Below are positions 1-10,300 of a stretch of 64,000 nucleotides of DNA, piece after piece (positions within the stretch are counted from its first letter, which is position 1; each line of letters starts with the position of its first letter). Position numbers and translations under genes: made by a program. The stretch is taken from positions 2,883,961-2,947,960 of the forward strand of contig JAESIW010000137.1 of NCBI GenBank assembly GCA_016802295.1, written 5' to 3'. The stretch comes from Brachionus rotundiformis (Eukaryota > Rotifera > Eurotatoria > Ploima > Brachionidae). The notes beneath the pieces were generated by a model that was given only the letters and a program-made list of their open reading frames with translations, was not told the DNA's origin and searched no databases.

Positions 1-324
1 GCATCCAAAAGCTTATATAACCTTGAAGAACTGATCAGAGGAGATAAGGTATCACTAGGCTCTCTGATTGAAAATAAAAGTAACATTAAAGTAGTTCCTT
101 CGCCAAACTTTAAGTCTCCAAAGGGAGGAAGCTATTATAGTGGTGGCTTCATTACTGAATATCACGGATCTTTTTATGATGCATCTAAACGACTAAATTC
201 AATCCAAATTGAACTTCCTTTATGGATGAGAACTGATAAATATATTGAATTGAATGCCAAACACATCGCAAAAGCTATTTTTGATTTTTATGAACTACAT
301 TCATTAAACTCTTTAACAATCTAA
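1..324 (+). CDS. N-formylglutamate amidohydrolase-like protein, 3' end only
   Basis: An open frame runs from the first base to a TAA at 322-324 and gives the last 107 residues of a protein whose start lies outside the window. The fragment holds SLGSLIENK, a PSPNF turn, GGSYYSGGFITEYHG and IQIELPLWMRTD, then a helix ending in AIFDFYELH. This order (small SL-G-L segment, proline turn, GGY/F-T-x-x-x-G, then IQIE followed by R-x-D) matches the C-terminal half of the N-formylglutamate amidohydrolase fold, a zinc-dependent amidase family found mostly in bacteria. The metal ligands expected upstream cannot be checked. No intron is visible. The link to the family is from remembered motifs, so the substrate is unknown. 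Confidence 0.45.
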   Translation, partial: ASKSLYNLEELIRGDKVSLGSLIENKSNIKVVPSPNFKSPKGGSYYSGGFITEYHGSFYDASKRLNSIQIELPLWMRTDKYIELNAKHIAKAIFDFYELHSLNSLTI

Positions 325-769
325 TTTTTTGTATAATTAAAATAATATAATAAGTGTCTTTGCGACTTTTTCAAAATTAAACAACAATTTTCACCAAAAT
401 TCTACTCCGAAACTAACATTAAATAAGAAATCATATTTCTAAAACACATTTGTTGAATTTTAGTCTAATTTTTTTTTAAATATATAGTTGTAAATAAAAT
501 ATTAAGTTTGAAAATTGAGAAAAATCATTAATTCTTTTAGGTCTTAGGCTATAGAATTAAATAGGACAAAAAATAAAAACATTCAAAGGTAATACAAACA
601 CTTTATTTAAAAAGGGAATTTAAATTAATTTTTTTTAGACTTTTGATCAAACTAAAAGGTTGATGGATTTGATTGTTTCTAGGGAACAACTAACCGCGGA
701 TAAAATTCTGATTGACCTAATGAATTTTTTAAGAAATATTAAATTTAATTTATAAGGTTTTATTTATAA
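325..769. other. Intergenic spacer, AT-rich
   Basis: This lies between the end of the amidohydrolase-like gene (plus) and the end of the first UNC-93-like gene (minus), so it is a convergent 3'-3' spacer. It holds AT-rich runs and one 30-codon frame (663-755) that I could not connect to either neighbour. No RNA gene or repeat was recognised. Confidence 0.6.
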
Positions 770-2534
770 TTAAACATTCAATTGAATTATTCCAAGTCTA
801 AGTTCAAGCAAAACGTATCCAATCATTCCGATAGTCAGGTATATTAATAGGAGATATAATTTAATATTTGTTGATAAAAGATTTGAATAAGCGAATGAAA
901 TAGCATAGCCCACAGATTGCCTTTTAAAATTATTTTTAAATCAAAATTTTAAAATAACCTGTTACCATAGCTTTAAATTGGAAAAGGCTGCCTCTTCATT
1001 TGATTTGAATACAAATCCGTAGAATGCTTAATTATTCAAATTAAACATCATTTATTGTTTTTAAATACAAACCATTTATTTGAGTGTTCCAGCTTGATAA
1101 AATTAAATAAAAATAAAAAATTTCATTTTTTAGGGTAAAATCTACCCTGCATCTGTAGCTCCCCAAATAATCGCTACAATGAACAAAATAAAGCTTTCAT
1201 GCATCTTAGGTTCCCATATAAGTTGTAATATAATAGATACATAGTTAAGGAACGCTAGCAATCCAAAGCCTATCTTTCGTCCGACAAGTTTTACCATGTA
1301 ACCAAACCAATAAGAACCGATAGTAGAAGAAACACCATAAGTAACCATCACAAAGCCAACAAAATTAATACCTTTAATGCAACTTACAAACGACTTAATT
1401 ATTTAATTTTTGACTGACTATTTAAAGTACTTGTAAAAAATTTACTTTAGTAAAATCTGCTAATAAGTATGCTTGTTCAAAGCCCAACCATATGGTAAGA
1501 GGAATCAATAAAATTTGATTTAGTGATTTCATGTTTTTTAAAGTATTTAGCATTAATTTAATAGGAGATTTTGTTTGGTCATCTGTAGTGCTCAATCCTA
1601 TTTTTTTATATTTATCAACAAAAATAATTATTAGAATGGTTCCGATCACTGCTGATAAAACAAAAATTGCACAAAGTATGTAAACCTAAGCAAAAATAAT
1701 AATTTAAAATATTTTCAAAAATTAATTTAAACCGATGTTTGAGTTGGCTTTATGATAGCCTCGTTAACCAAAGATGGATGATCATTTTTTGCACAAAAAC
1801 TAACATTATTAAGGATATTGTCAACTTTTATATTGGACTTCAGAACAGTAGAAATAATTAAATTTCCCCATATTTGAGCTAAAATCAAGAAATAGTTAAA
1901 TTAAATAAAAATTTAGATATACTTACAAGATTGAAATAGAGCATAAAAAATTCCAAAAAATCTATTGATAATAATTTCTGATTTTTGACCAGTTAAACTT
2001 GAATAATATCTACCAAGATCGGTCAAAAATGTTGACTGAGCGGTCCAAAGTGGACCAGCTTAAATGGAAAATTATTTTCTGCTAAGTTTTCTAGATTAGA
2101 TACCTCCCACTTTTTTAAAATTAAATGAGATAAATCATAAAAGTGAAAAATATCAATTTACATCCTAGTAAAAATGCTGAAGGAATTAAAGTGTAGTATC
2201 TAGGATAAATATTTAATCCAATGTAAAGGATATAGGTGAGCTGAGAGACACAAATTGTCCATTTTATCCCCAAGTTTTTTATCAAAATTGTTGGTAATAA
2301 CAAACAACTGAGTATGAATGCAACATATGTCACACTTAGGCCGGCTGTTCCAAGACCAGCATCAGTATTTAAACTACTTTGCAAGTTAGCAATTGAGTTA
2401 TAAGCAGTAAACAAAAGCATCCAAGAGAGACCAACAATAATCAAATTTTTATAAATCCGTCTTTTGGTGGTTTTCAATTGATGACTACTTGCTTCATCAA
2501 TCTCTAATCTATTCAAAGATTTATTTCTGACCAT
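770..2534 (-). CDS. UNC-93-like transporter, paralogue 1, with a one-base frameshift
   Basis: This is a multi-pass membrane protein of the UNC-93 branch of the major facilitator fold. UNC-93 proteins act with potassium channels in worms or in receptor trafficking in mammals. Nine exons are inferred on the minus strand: 2534-2162, 2109-2104 (6 bases), 2058-1927, 1879-1733, 1685-1446, 1393-1146, 1092-1073 (20 bases), 1026-966 and 920-770. Family landmarks are SIANLQSSLN near the start, GLGAGPLWTAQSTFLTDLG across the microexon, FQSSQIWGN, ADFTK/SFVSC, and AFYG...AFSNLKLW before the last helix. The fourth exon has four A's at 1860-1863 where three would keep the frame, so the sequence as given breaks after WGN. 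All other joints are in frame. It is either a young pseudogene or a homopolymer error. Confidence 0.75.
2104..2109 (-). other. 6-base microexon of UNC-93-like paralogue 1
   Basis: The bases TGGGAG are flanked by an acceptor (AAAAAAG) and a donor (GTATCT). Joining GGA-T from the first exon, TG-GGA-G from the microexon and CT-GGT from the next exon gives Gly-Leu-Gly-Ala-Gly-Pro-Leu-Trp-Thr. That is the family motif at this point. Skipping it removes two residues of the motif but keeps the frame. Confidence 0.8.
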
Positions 2535-2712
2535 TTTTTTTCAAATATTAAGCTTAAATTCTATCAGGTATTAAATAATAAGGAAATATTTTAGGTATTC
2601 GCCATTCATCACTGATAGCAATCTTTTTTTAGGAAATAGTTTTTACGAATAAAAAAAAGGTATATAAATTGGATTAAAAATATTTATTTACAAAAAATTC
2701 TAAAAATTATAT

Positions 2713-4454
2713 CTAGAAAGGAGTTATTTGAACACTTTTCTGGCTTCTGAGTCTAAATTCTATAGTTCCATATCCCAAAATACCCACTGTTAGATAAATC
2801 AGCAATAAATATAGCTTTATTTGTACACATAAATAATTTGAATAAGCATACGCAACTACAAATCCAAGCGATTCCCTAAAATAAAATACAAATTATTATT
2901 AGAATTCCAAAATAGAAATTTACCAAAGTCTATAATTAGAAAAGGCAGCTTCTTCAGACGATTGGAAAATTACTCCATAAAAAGCATTTATCTGAGTTTG
3001 CCATCTAGAAAAAAAGATAACTAATAAAATTAATAATTTTTATGCTTTTCATACACTGCATCTGACAGTCCCCATAGAACGGCGATTATATAAAGAACAT
3101 AGCTAGTTTCTTCATTTGGCTTCCAAAAAGTCATCAGCAATATTGTTCCATAATTAAGACCAGCAGCAATCAAAAAACATGGAATCCTTCCTACAAATTT
3201 GATTACATATCCAAATCCATAAGAACCAAGAGTATCAGAAACACCATAACAAATCATTATATAACCTACAAAGTCAACTCCTTTCACACAGCTTATAAAC
3301 GACTAAATAATTAAAAATAAATAAATCCTATAAAGATTAAGGTAGAAAGTTTTCAATTTTACTCTTGTGAAATCAGCTGATATAAATGCTTGTTCAAAAC
3401 CTGACCACATTGTAAGAGGTATAATTAGGAGCTGATTTTTATTTTTTAAATGCCTTAAGGTATTGATTAATAATTGAATTGGATTTTTTTTTTCTTCTTT
3501 GGAATGCGCAAGACCAATTTTTTCATAAGAGTCAATAAATACCAAAACTAAAAATGCGGCAAATAAGGCGCAACTTACATAAATGCCACACAGAATATAA
3601 ACCTTGAATAATTTATATTTATTTTAATGTTTTTGACAAAAAATTATTTTTAAAATATACTGTGGTTTTTTGAGCTTTTTTTATTTCTACACTTCCACTT
3701 CCAGGACAATCACTTGATCCACAAAATGATATATTTGAAATAAAAGTGCTATTTTCTTGTAATTCAGGCCTCAATACAGTTGAACTAATAATATTTCCCC
3801 AAATATTTCCTGACTGAAACATGGCAAAAAAAATTCCAAAAAATCTGTTTATTACCACTTCTGTAGATTCTCCTGAATACTTTGCATATTTATTTCCCAA
3901 ATCGGTCAAAAATGTACACTTAGCAGTCCACAACGGAGCCGCTTAGAATGAACTTTAATTTTGAAAGATAAAAATTGAAAATACTCACCACCCACTTAAA
4001 ATTAAAACATTTAGAAAAGTAAGTTAATTAATTATTTTTCCATAGACTTACATCCGAGAATAACAGCGCTTGGAACCAGAGTGTAGTATCTAGGAAATAT
4101 ATTTGCACCTATGTAGAGAACGTAGGCCAATTGTGAAAAAAAAATTGTCCATTTAACACCTAATTTTTTGATTAAAATTGTAGGCAAAAAAATACAGCTC
4201 AAAATTAAGGAAACATAAATGGTGCTTAAACTAACAGTGCCTAAACCATTATCACTGTTCAAGCTACTTTGCAAATTAGCTATTGAGGAATAAGCTGTGA
4301 ATAGAAATACCCAACCAAAACCTATAATAAACAAATTTTTCAATATTTTTCGCTTCACTTTTTTAGCTTCATCCGGATTTATTGATTCAGATGGATGGAT
4401 TTCCATTGCTTCTTTGGCATTTTCGCTCTCAATTTTTTCTTTTTCGTTACTCAT
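2713..4454 (-). CDS. UNC-93-like transporter, paralogue 2 (intact)
   Basis: This is the tandem head-to-tail copy of the preceding gene. Its start codon is at 4454 and its TAG ends at 2713, 179 bp upstream of paralogue 1. Seven exons are inferred: 4454-4052, 3994-3989 (6 bases), 3941-3661, 3602-3363, 3302-3055, 3004-2924 and 2875-2713. They sum to 1422 bases (473 residues) with no stop. The protein starts with a charged, cytosolic-looking tail of about 35 residues, then SIANLQSSLN, GLGAAPLWTAKCTFLTDLG, INRFFGIFFAMFQSGNIWGN, VYILCGIYVSCALFAAF and a final ESLGFVVAYAYSNYL...LTVGILGY helix pair. It has fewer introns than paralogue 1: two positions split there are uninterrupted here. It is a polytopic membrane protein with unknown partners. 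Confidence 0.85.
3989..3994 (-). other. 6-base microexon of UNC-93-like paralogue 2
   Basis: The bases TGGGTG lie between an acceptor (ATTTTAAG) and a strong donor (GTGAGT). The joint reads GGA-T|TG-GGT-G|CG-GCT, which gives Gly-Leu-Gly-Ala-Ala-Pro-Leu-Trp. The size, phase and place match the microexon of paralogue 1. Confidence 0.85.
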
Positions 4455-5681
4455 TTTACAAAATATTGAAATAAGAGTTGAAAATTTTCTCTAAATAAAG
4501 AATTATTTAATTAGAAGTTGACTAATTGGTAAAGATTAAAATGTTGATTTAATCCTTTGGCAAAATTTCGATTGGTATACTTTGTTATTTTTTATTGCAC
4601 CAATATATATATATATATAAATAATATAACGTTAGCTCAAATATATATTTTTGTTTTACTTATATTTAACTTCTTTTTTTTATCTTAAATTAAGTACTTA
4701 CAAGTCGCTTTATTTAGATTTATCACATCCAAATATGCTATCTAATTTTGGTTAGAAGTGAGCACACGATTTTGATCTATTTGAATATAAAAGATAAATT
4801 GATATTTGATTACAATTTACTAAAAGATTTAGCAAAATTTATTTTCAACCATTATCAAATTTTTCCACTAAAACATGGTTGAACTTTACCAAAAAACCAA
4901 AATGAACAAAAAAACTGCTCCAAATATCAACAAATTATAAATAGGAGATATCTTAATTTTATGAATTTATTTTAAAAACAAAAAGTAAAAATACTTTTCA
5001 TTTTGAAGCCAATTATGGTCTATTTAATCTTTTAGGATAAAAGAGTCAAAGGATCTGTCTTAAAATATAATTACATAACTAAAGTTTGTTTGAAGTGCTT
5101 TTTAAACCATTTTTGTCAAGTCTTTGCAAAAAATTGAAAATAAATCTTTCAAATTAGAGCATTCTAAACAGAATCAAATATCTGAGAATCAAACAAAATT
5201 CAAAAACTTATTTTTTTAAAAACCTTCGAGATAAATTTTTGTTTATGATGTTCTTTATCTAAATTATAAGGTCACCTTCATAACAAAGGTGTGCCATATA
5301 CATATATCTTTTTTAAAGTTATTTAATATTTTTAAAGATTAGAATAAAAAGGTAATAATTTTTATTTTCATATCTTCTATTTACTTTAAAAACATAAAAG
5401 TTAAGCGCAAATTTATTGACCAAAATTAATATATAAAAATGCTTGTTTTTTATATTAGATTTTTTAAAATTATTTTTCTAAAATTCACCAAATTAATGAA
5501 ACTAGAGCCATCATTAGATCAACTCTCCTTTTAAAAATTACCCCCAAATTTTGAAAATTAAAAATCTATTTAAATTAAAAAATTAGACAAAAAAGCTTTT
5601 TTCTAAAGAGAATTGCCAAAAAGCGCTTCGCTTGTTGCTATAACCAAATTTATAAGATTGCTTTCAACCAAAAAAAACAAG
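4455..5681. other. Divergent intergenic region between UNC-93-like paralogue 2 and DRC2
   Basis: This 1.2 kb region is flanked by two divergently read genes, so it should hold both promoters. It contains an AT dinucleotide run near 4602-4619 and otherwise featureless A/T-rich DNA. A sequence near 5271 (GTCACC...ATAAC) only partly resembles an RFX X-box, so I do not call it. Confidence 0.55.
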
Positions 5682-6983
5682 ATGCAAAGCGAAACATCAG
5701 ATACACACATAAAAGACAAAAAATATGAAACAATAAAATCGGCATTGATAACCAAATTTCTTGCCGAAAAATTAAAAAAAGAAACAGAGCTTATAAAATA
5801 TAATTGTTCAGTTTTAAATGTAAAGTATTTAAATTTAAGGCGTAAAGAAAAGAGCCAAGAGTTACTTCAAAATATAAATGATCTAAAGCAAATTGCTCTT
5901 AATTTTTTAATTTTTAAATCTAAAATTGAATCACTATTTGGCGATAATTTTAAAAACTATCAGGATATTGATTTGCATATTTTTACCAACTTTATATTTA
6001 TAAAAGATGAATTGATAAATAATTTTGTCCAAAGCATAAATATTTTACGCCAAGAATTTCTCAAGCAGGTACAGGAGATCAAAGAAGATTTTGAAATCGA
6101 TAAAGCTAAAATAAATGATAGCTATGCAAGTCATATGAAAACCATTGATGATCAAATTATGGCTATTGAAGCAAATTTTTATGATGAAATGGTAGAAGAA
6201 GAAAAAGCTCTGGTAAAAAAAAAAGAATCTATGAATTGCGAACATTTAGATCAGATAATTACATTGAAGGTTAATATGGAGAGAAAAATTACCGACTTGC
6301 AAAAATCTTATGTTGAAAACAAAAATTTAATTGAAAATGACATTTTTTATTTTACCAAGCCTGGTGAAAGTTGCAAAAATCAAAAGATTGAATCTGAAAT
6401 TCAAAGAGATAGACTTAAAATTGAAAGCTTAATCGATAAATGTCAAAGTATTAGGGAAGAAATTAATTTAATTGACATAGATTTTTTACTATTAAATAAA
6501 AAAAATAGCATCCATGAAAAATATAATCAGTATGCTCAATTGAATAAAGAATATAAGCAAGAAAAAAAGAAAATTAGAGAGAAAACTTTGCATGTGATCA
6601 TGTCAAGCAAAAAAGCCATGGAAAAGATAATTGGTTATACTGAAAAATGTCGCAAAATTTTAGCTTTTTTTAATTTGTGTCGAAAAATTGAGACTTTTGA
6701 GGAAAGAAATATTTTCTTCTCAGAATCTAATCAAATTAGTGAAAATTTTGATTGGAAGATTTTTCTTGGAAATGAAGACCAAATCGAAAGCTCATTTATC
6801 AAGGATTTGTTCGATCAGGAATTCTCTGATAATGGGATCAATTTTTTTCCAAAATATGCAAAAATAAGTACCGAAATAGAGTCATTAAAAATGATCAAAG
6901 TCCAACAAGAACGTGAAAATTCCTATTTAAAGAGCCTTTTGAAAAATTATATTTCTAGCATACAAATAAATTGTTGCTTATAA
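5682..6983 (+). CDS. DRC2: Dynein regulatory complex subunit 2-like protein (CCDC65 family), divergent
   Basis: This single exon encodes 434 residues and is mostly charged coiled coil. The pattern follows DRC2 from end to end. It has the early ITKFLAEKLKKE helix, ELLQNINDLKQ, LRQEFLKQVQEIKEDFE, a middle block with EIQRDRLKIESL, then CRKILAFFNLCRKIETFEE. It ends with FFPKYAKI...ERENSYLKSLLKNYISSI, which corresponds to the family's F-x-K-x-Y-x-K-V ... LLKQYLDGISV tail. DRC2 is part of the nexin-dynein regulatory complex linking outer doublets of motile axonemes. I placed the start at the first ATG (5682). An in-frame TTG-CCA-AAA lies 23 codons upstream, after a stop at 5604-5606. Identity to other animals looks low, so this may be a fast-evolving orthologue or a paralogue. 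Confidence 0.7.
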   Translation: MQSETSDTHIKDKKYETIKSALITKFLAEKLKKETELIKYNCSVLNVKYLNLRRKEKSQELLQNINDLKQIALNFLIFKSKIESLFGDNFKNYQDIDLHIFTNFIFIKDELINNFVQSINILRQEFLKQVQEIKEDFEIDKAKINDSYASHMKTIDDQIMAIEANFYDEMVEEEKALVKKKESMNCEHLDQIITLKVNMERKITDLQKSYVENKNLIENDIFYFTKPGESCKNQKIESEIQRDRLKIESLIDKCQSIREEINLIDIDFLLLNKKNSIHEKYNQYAQLNKEYKQEKKKIREKTLHVIMSSKKAMEKIIGYTEKCRKILAFFNLCRKIETFEERNIFFSESNQISENFDWKIFLGNEDQIESSFIKDLFDQEFSDNGINFFPKYAKISTEIESLKMIKVQQERENSYLKSLLKNYISSIQINCCL

Positions 6984-7302
6984 ATTCTTTAATTTTGTTA
7001 TATGGTCAGAACTTTGGGCTTTGCCCTCATTTTAAAACTGAGATAATCTTAAAGTGCTATTTATTTTTGAGCTATGACAACAATTAAGACTTAATATAGA
7101 TCAAGATTATTCTTCAATCCTCTTAGTAATTGCCTCAGACTTGACATGTATTAAATTGCTATGAAGGTAAATTTTTATTTATCTCCATGACGATTGAGTT
7201 ATTCTGAATAAATTTTTTTCAAATGGTAGCAAAATATTTGAATTTTTAAGTGCTAGAAAAATATATTTGTTGGCTCTTCGGACCCTGCATAAAAGCATTA
7301 AT
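6984..7302. other. Spacer between DRC2 and DCDC1
   Basis: The 319 bases lie between two plus-strand genes. I saw no coding exon, tandem repeat or clear X-box. They presumably hold the DRC2 3' end and the DCDC1 promoter or 5' exon. Confidence 0.5.
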
Positions 7303-10300
7303 ATGAATTGTAACGTTCTTCAGGGTGAGCAATCACAACTGAATTATGCCTCAAGATTAAATCCAAGAGAATTCTCTTACGAAGATGTTCTTATTGGAAA
7401 ATACTTGGACGACCTGAACAAAATAGAGTAAAGTATAAATATTTAGTCAGCTAGCTTTATTAAATTCTGTTTAAGAACCAAACCAAAGCTGAAAGCTTTA
7501 GAGTTTTCACCATATCTTCAAAAACTTCCAAGCTCAAATATGCCATTCCAGAATGCGGGCTCACGGAATACAACTGCAATCACAATGAGAAAAATACGAA
7601 CCAATTCAGCAATCGGCTCAAGATCAAATTCGACCATAAATATGGAAAAATTTGCACCTTATATTGTTCCAGTCAGTAATCGATCAAGCTCAAAAATAAT
7701 CAATTTGGATGACCCATCATTTTTAAACTTAACCAACAATGTTCCAAATTTAAAATTAAGAAACAGGCCTTCTAGTGCACCCATTAGGCGGTAAAAAGAT
7801 TATTTGTTTGATAAAAAATACAAATATTGGATATAATTAACTCAAACAGGATTCATTTGGCTTCAATTGAATCCTGATATGATCGAAGCCGTTGTCTATG
7901 AGTACTTTTTTAGAGCCAAATTTGTACAAATTTTTTAAGAAGGTCTCTTGTAGTGTTTCAGACAAGAAAATATATTTTTGAAAAAAAAGGTTCGACCTAA
8001 CTAAATAATAAGATAATAAATTAAAACCAATAAAAATATTCAATGTTTTGTTCTAATAACAACAGTTTTTTTCTTAATTTAAGCTATAATTAAAACTATT
8101 AACTAAATAAATTCTAATTAATTCTTTTGTTATTAATTTAAAATTTAGTTCAGCTTCAAAATACTCAATCAGCTCAGTTAAATCGCGAAATTTATATAAA
8201 ACTCAAACTTTTATGATAAAAGCAGTGGCTTTTAAAAATGGCAGTAGAGATATATGTGCCAATATTGCTGCAAAAAATATAAATGAAGTAAATTTAAACA
8301 ACAAATTTAAATATAATTGAATAATCTAATATAAAATGATAGTTTTTGCGTATTGCGACCGATCGATTGCAATTAAATCGTGCTGCTAGACGCATATTTT
8401 TAGATAATGGTGATGAGATAAAAAACGAGAATCAATTTTTGAAAAATTCAACTGTTTATATTTCATGTGGTGAGGAGTTCAAAGACCCATTTTTGAAAGC
8501 TAGAAGTTTCTTGGAAAAGCAAAAATCATTAGTCTGGACATCAGATGGACTTCAGTTTATAGATATTGAAAAGCAGAAAGAGCTTCAAAAGCAATTTAAC
8601 AATGATAACAAATCTACCAAGACAGTTTTACCTGAAAAGCAAGACCGCTTTACTCGACACACTCGCTTGACCAAACGCTTGGTAGTCTATGTCAACGGAG
8701 TGGACTTTAATCCAATCCAGATAGTTTTTGAATACATGAATCCAATTAATAAGAATAGTGCAACCGAAGAAGAGATATCTAAATTGGAAAAAGGTTATTT
8801 GGAAGATTTTCTTGAAGCATGCACAAATAGAGTAAATCTTAATGGAATTGCTAAATGTGTTTATAATTGGAATGGTGATTTGGTCAAGAGTCTAGAAGAT
8901 GTACCTTTGTTGGACAAGTGCCTTCAGTCTTTAGTCTATGAGGTTGAGTATGCACCTGTATGGGTCAGCAAGGGCGAGGGCTTCGATTGCAATGGAAGCA
9001 TAGCTTTTTTGGAAAATTTGATTAAATATACCAAAAAAACTAAGAAACAAATTTTTCTTAAGAGAAAAAAAGTGAAAAAACAAATAGAACAACTAAATCA
9101 GGAATCGACTATTGAGAAAATATCGACTAGAATTTTGGAATTTAAAATGAGTTTGGAAAATTTTGATAGCGAAATCGCTGATTTGGAAACTTCTATATCT
9201 AATCTAGAAGAAATACTGTCCAATGTGCGTAACATGTCTAAATCAACACTTTTTAGTCACATAAAAGAGCTAAATACAGATGAAAAAATTTTTGGAGGAA
9301 GAAGCTCCAAAGGAGCTAAGTTAACAGTTTGTGTTAATGGAACAGATACATCGTTTGAGATGTTTTTTAATACAAAAGATTGGAGCTCTACTGAAAATCG
9401 AATTTATCTTTTGCTAGAAGAAGTGAATAGGGTTTATAGAAAAAATTTTGGTTATGCCAATAAATTCACAAGAGTGTTTAACGAAAATGGTCAAGAGATA
9501 AAACTGATACAGAAATTGGAATCCAAAGATGTTATCTGGGTGTCTCAGGGTGAAAATTGGAAGGGAAAAATTGACGCCGTTTTGGCAGTGACTATAAGTT
9601 TCGGAAACCTGTTGGTAATGAATAATAATGAACAAAATTTTCACAATGATGTGCAGCAGGATGCTGAGATGGAAAATTTGGAAAACGAGAGTGAAAATGA
9701 AGAAATTGCAGAAAATACAAGCTCGGACTCGGATATTGACGAAGATTTGAAAAATTTTTTTAGACAAAAATCAAAATCTTTGTCTAAATCGAATAAAAAA
9801 AAATTTGTTCCCAAGGAATTTACCAGCTCTTATGAGCCTCAACCAAGTCTAAAGACTTATATAGAGCCTATCAATCCTGTTTTTTTAAAAAAATATGATA
9901 AACCTGATTTCTGGGATGTGAGAAATGAAAATGAAACTCTTGAAATATTGAAGGATGCAGCTGTGGATTTTAAGCAAGAAATTTTTGAGTCTAATGATGA
10001 CATCAAAGAATTGGAACTTAAAAAAGTTTCTAGTCTAATTGTACAAAATAATCAAGATGACACTATTTTATTGGCACCTGTGTTAAAAATGACGGAAAAA
10101 GAGAAAAAAAATACAACAAAAACAGATTCAGTTTGGTTCCATGACTTTCAGTTATGGAAATTTAATAAATCAGGATACATTTATAACCAGTTTTTTCCCA
10201 AAATATGTCTCACTCTTGATACATCGAAAGTTATTCGACTCGAAATCACTGTAAAAATAAAATCAGATGATAAAAAAATTAAAAAAAACCAAGAAACTCA

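Noticed and set aside
663..755. 30-codon open frame starting MDLIVSREQL between the first two genes
   Set aside because: It starts with ATG and looks mildly coding, but it has no homologue, no splice partner and lies in a 3'-3' spacer. Chance is adequate.
4602..4619. AT dinucleotide run as a functional element
   Set aside because: Simple repeats of this kind recur across the window (for example near 32910) and need no special explanation.
5271..5284. GTCACCTTCATAAC as an X-box for DRC2
   Set aside because: The second half-site does not fit, and it is 400 bp from the start codon.
7980..7998. GGTTCGACCTA, resembling a tRNA B-box
   Set aside because: No A-box, acceptor stem or anticodon arm could be built around it, and it lies inside a DCDC1 intron.
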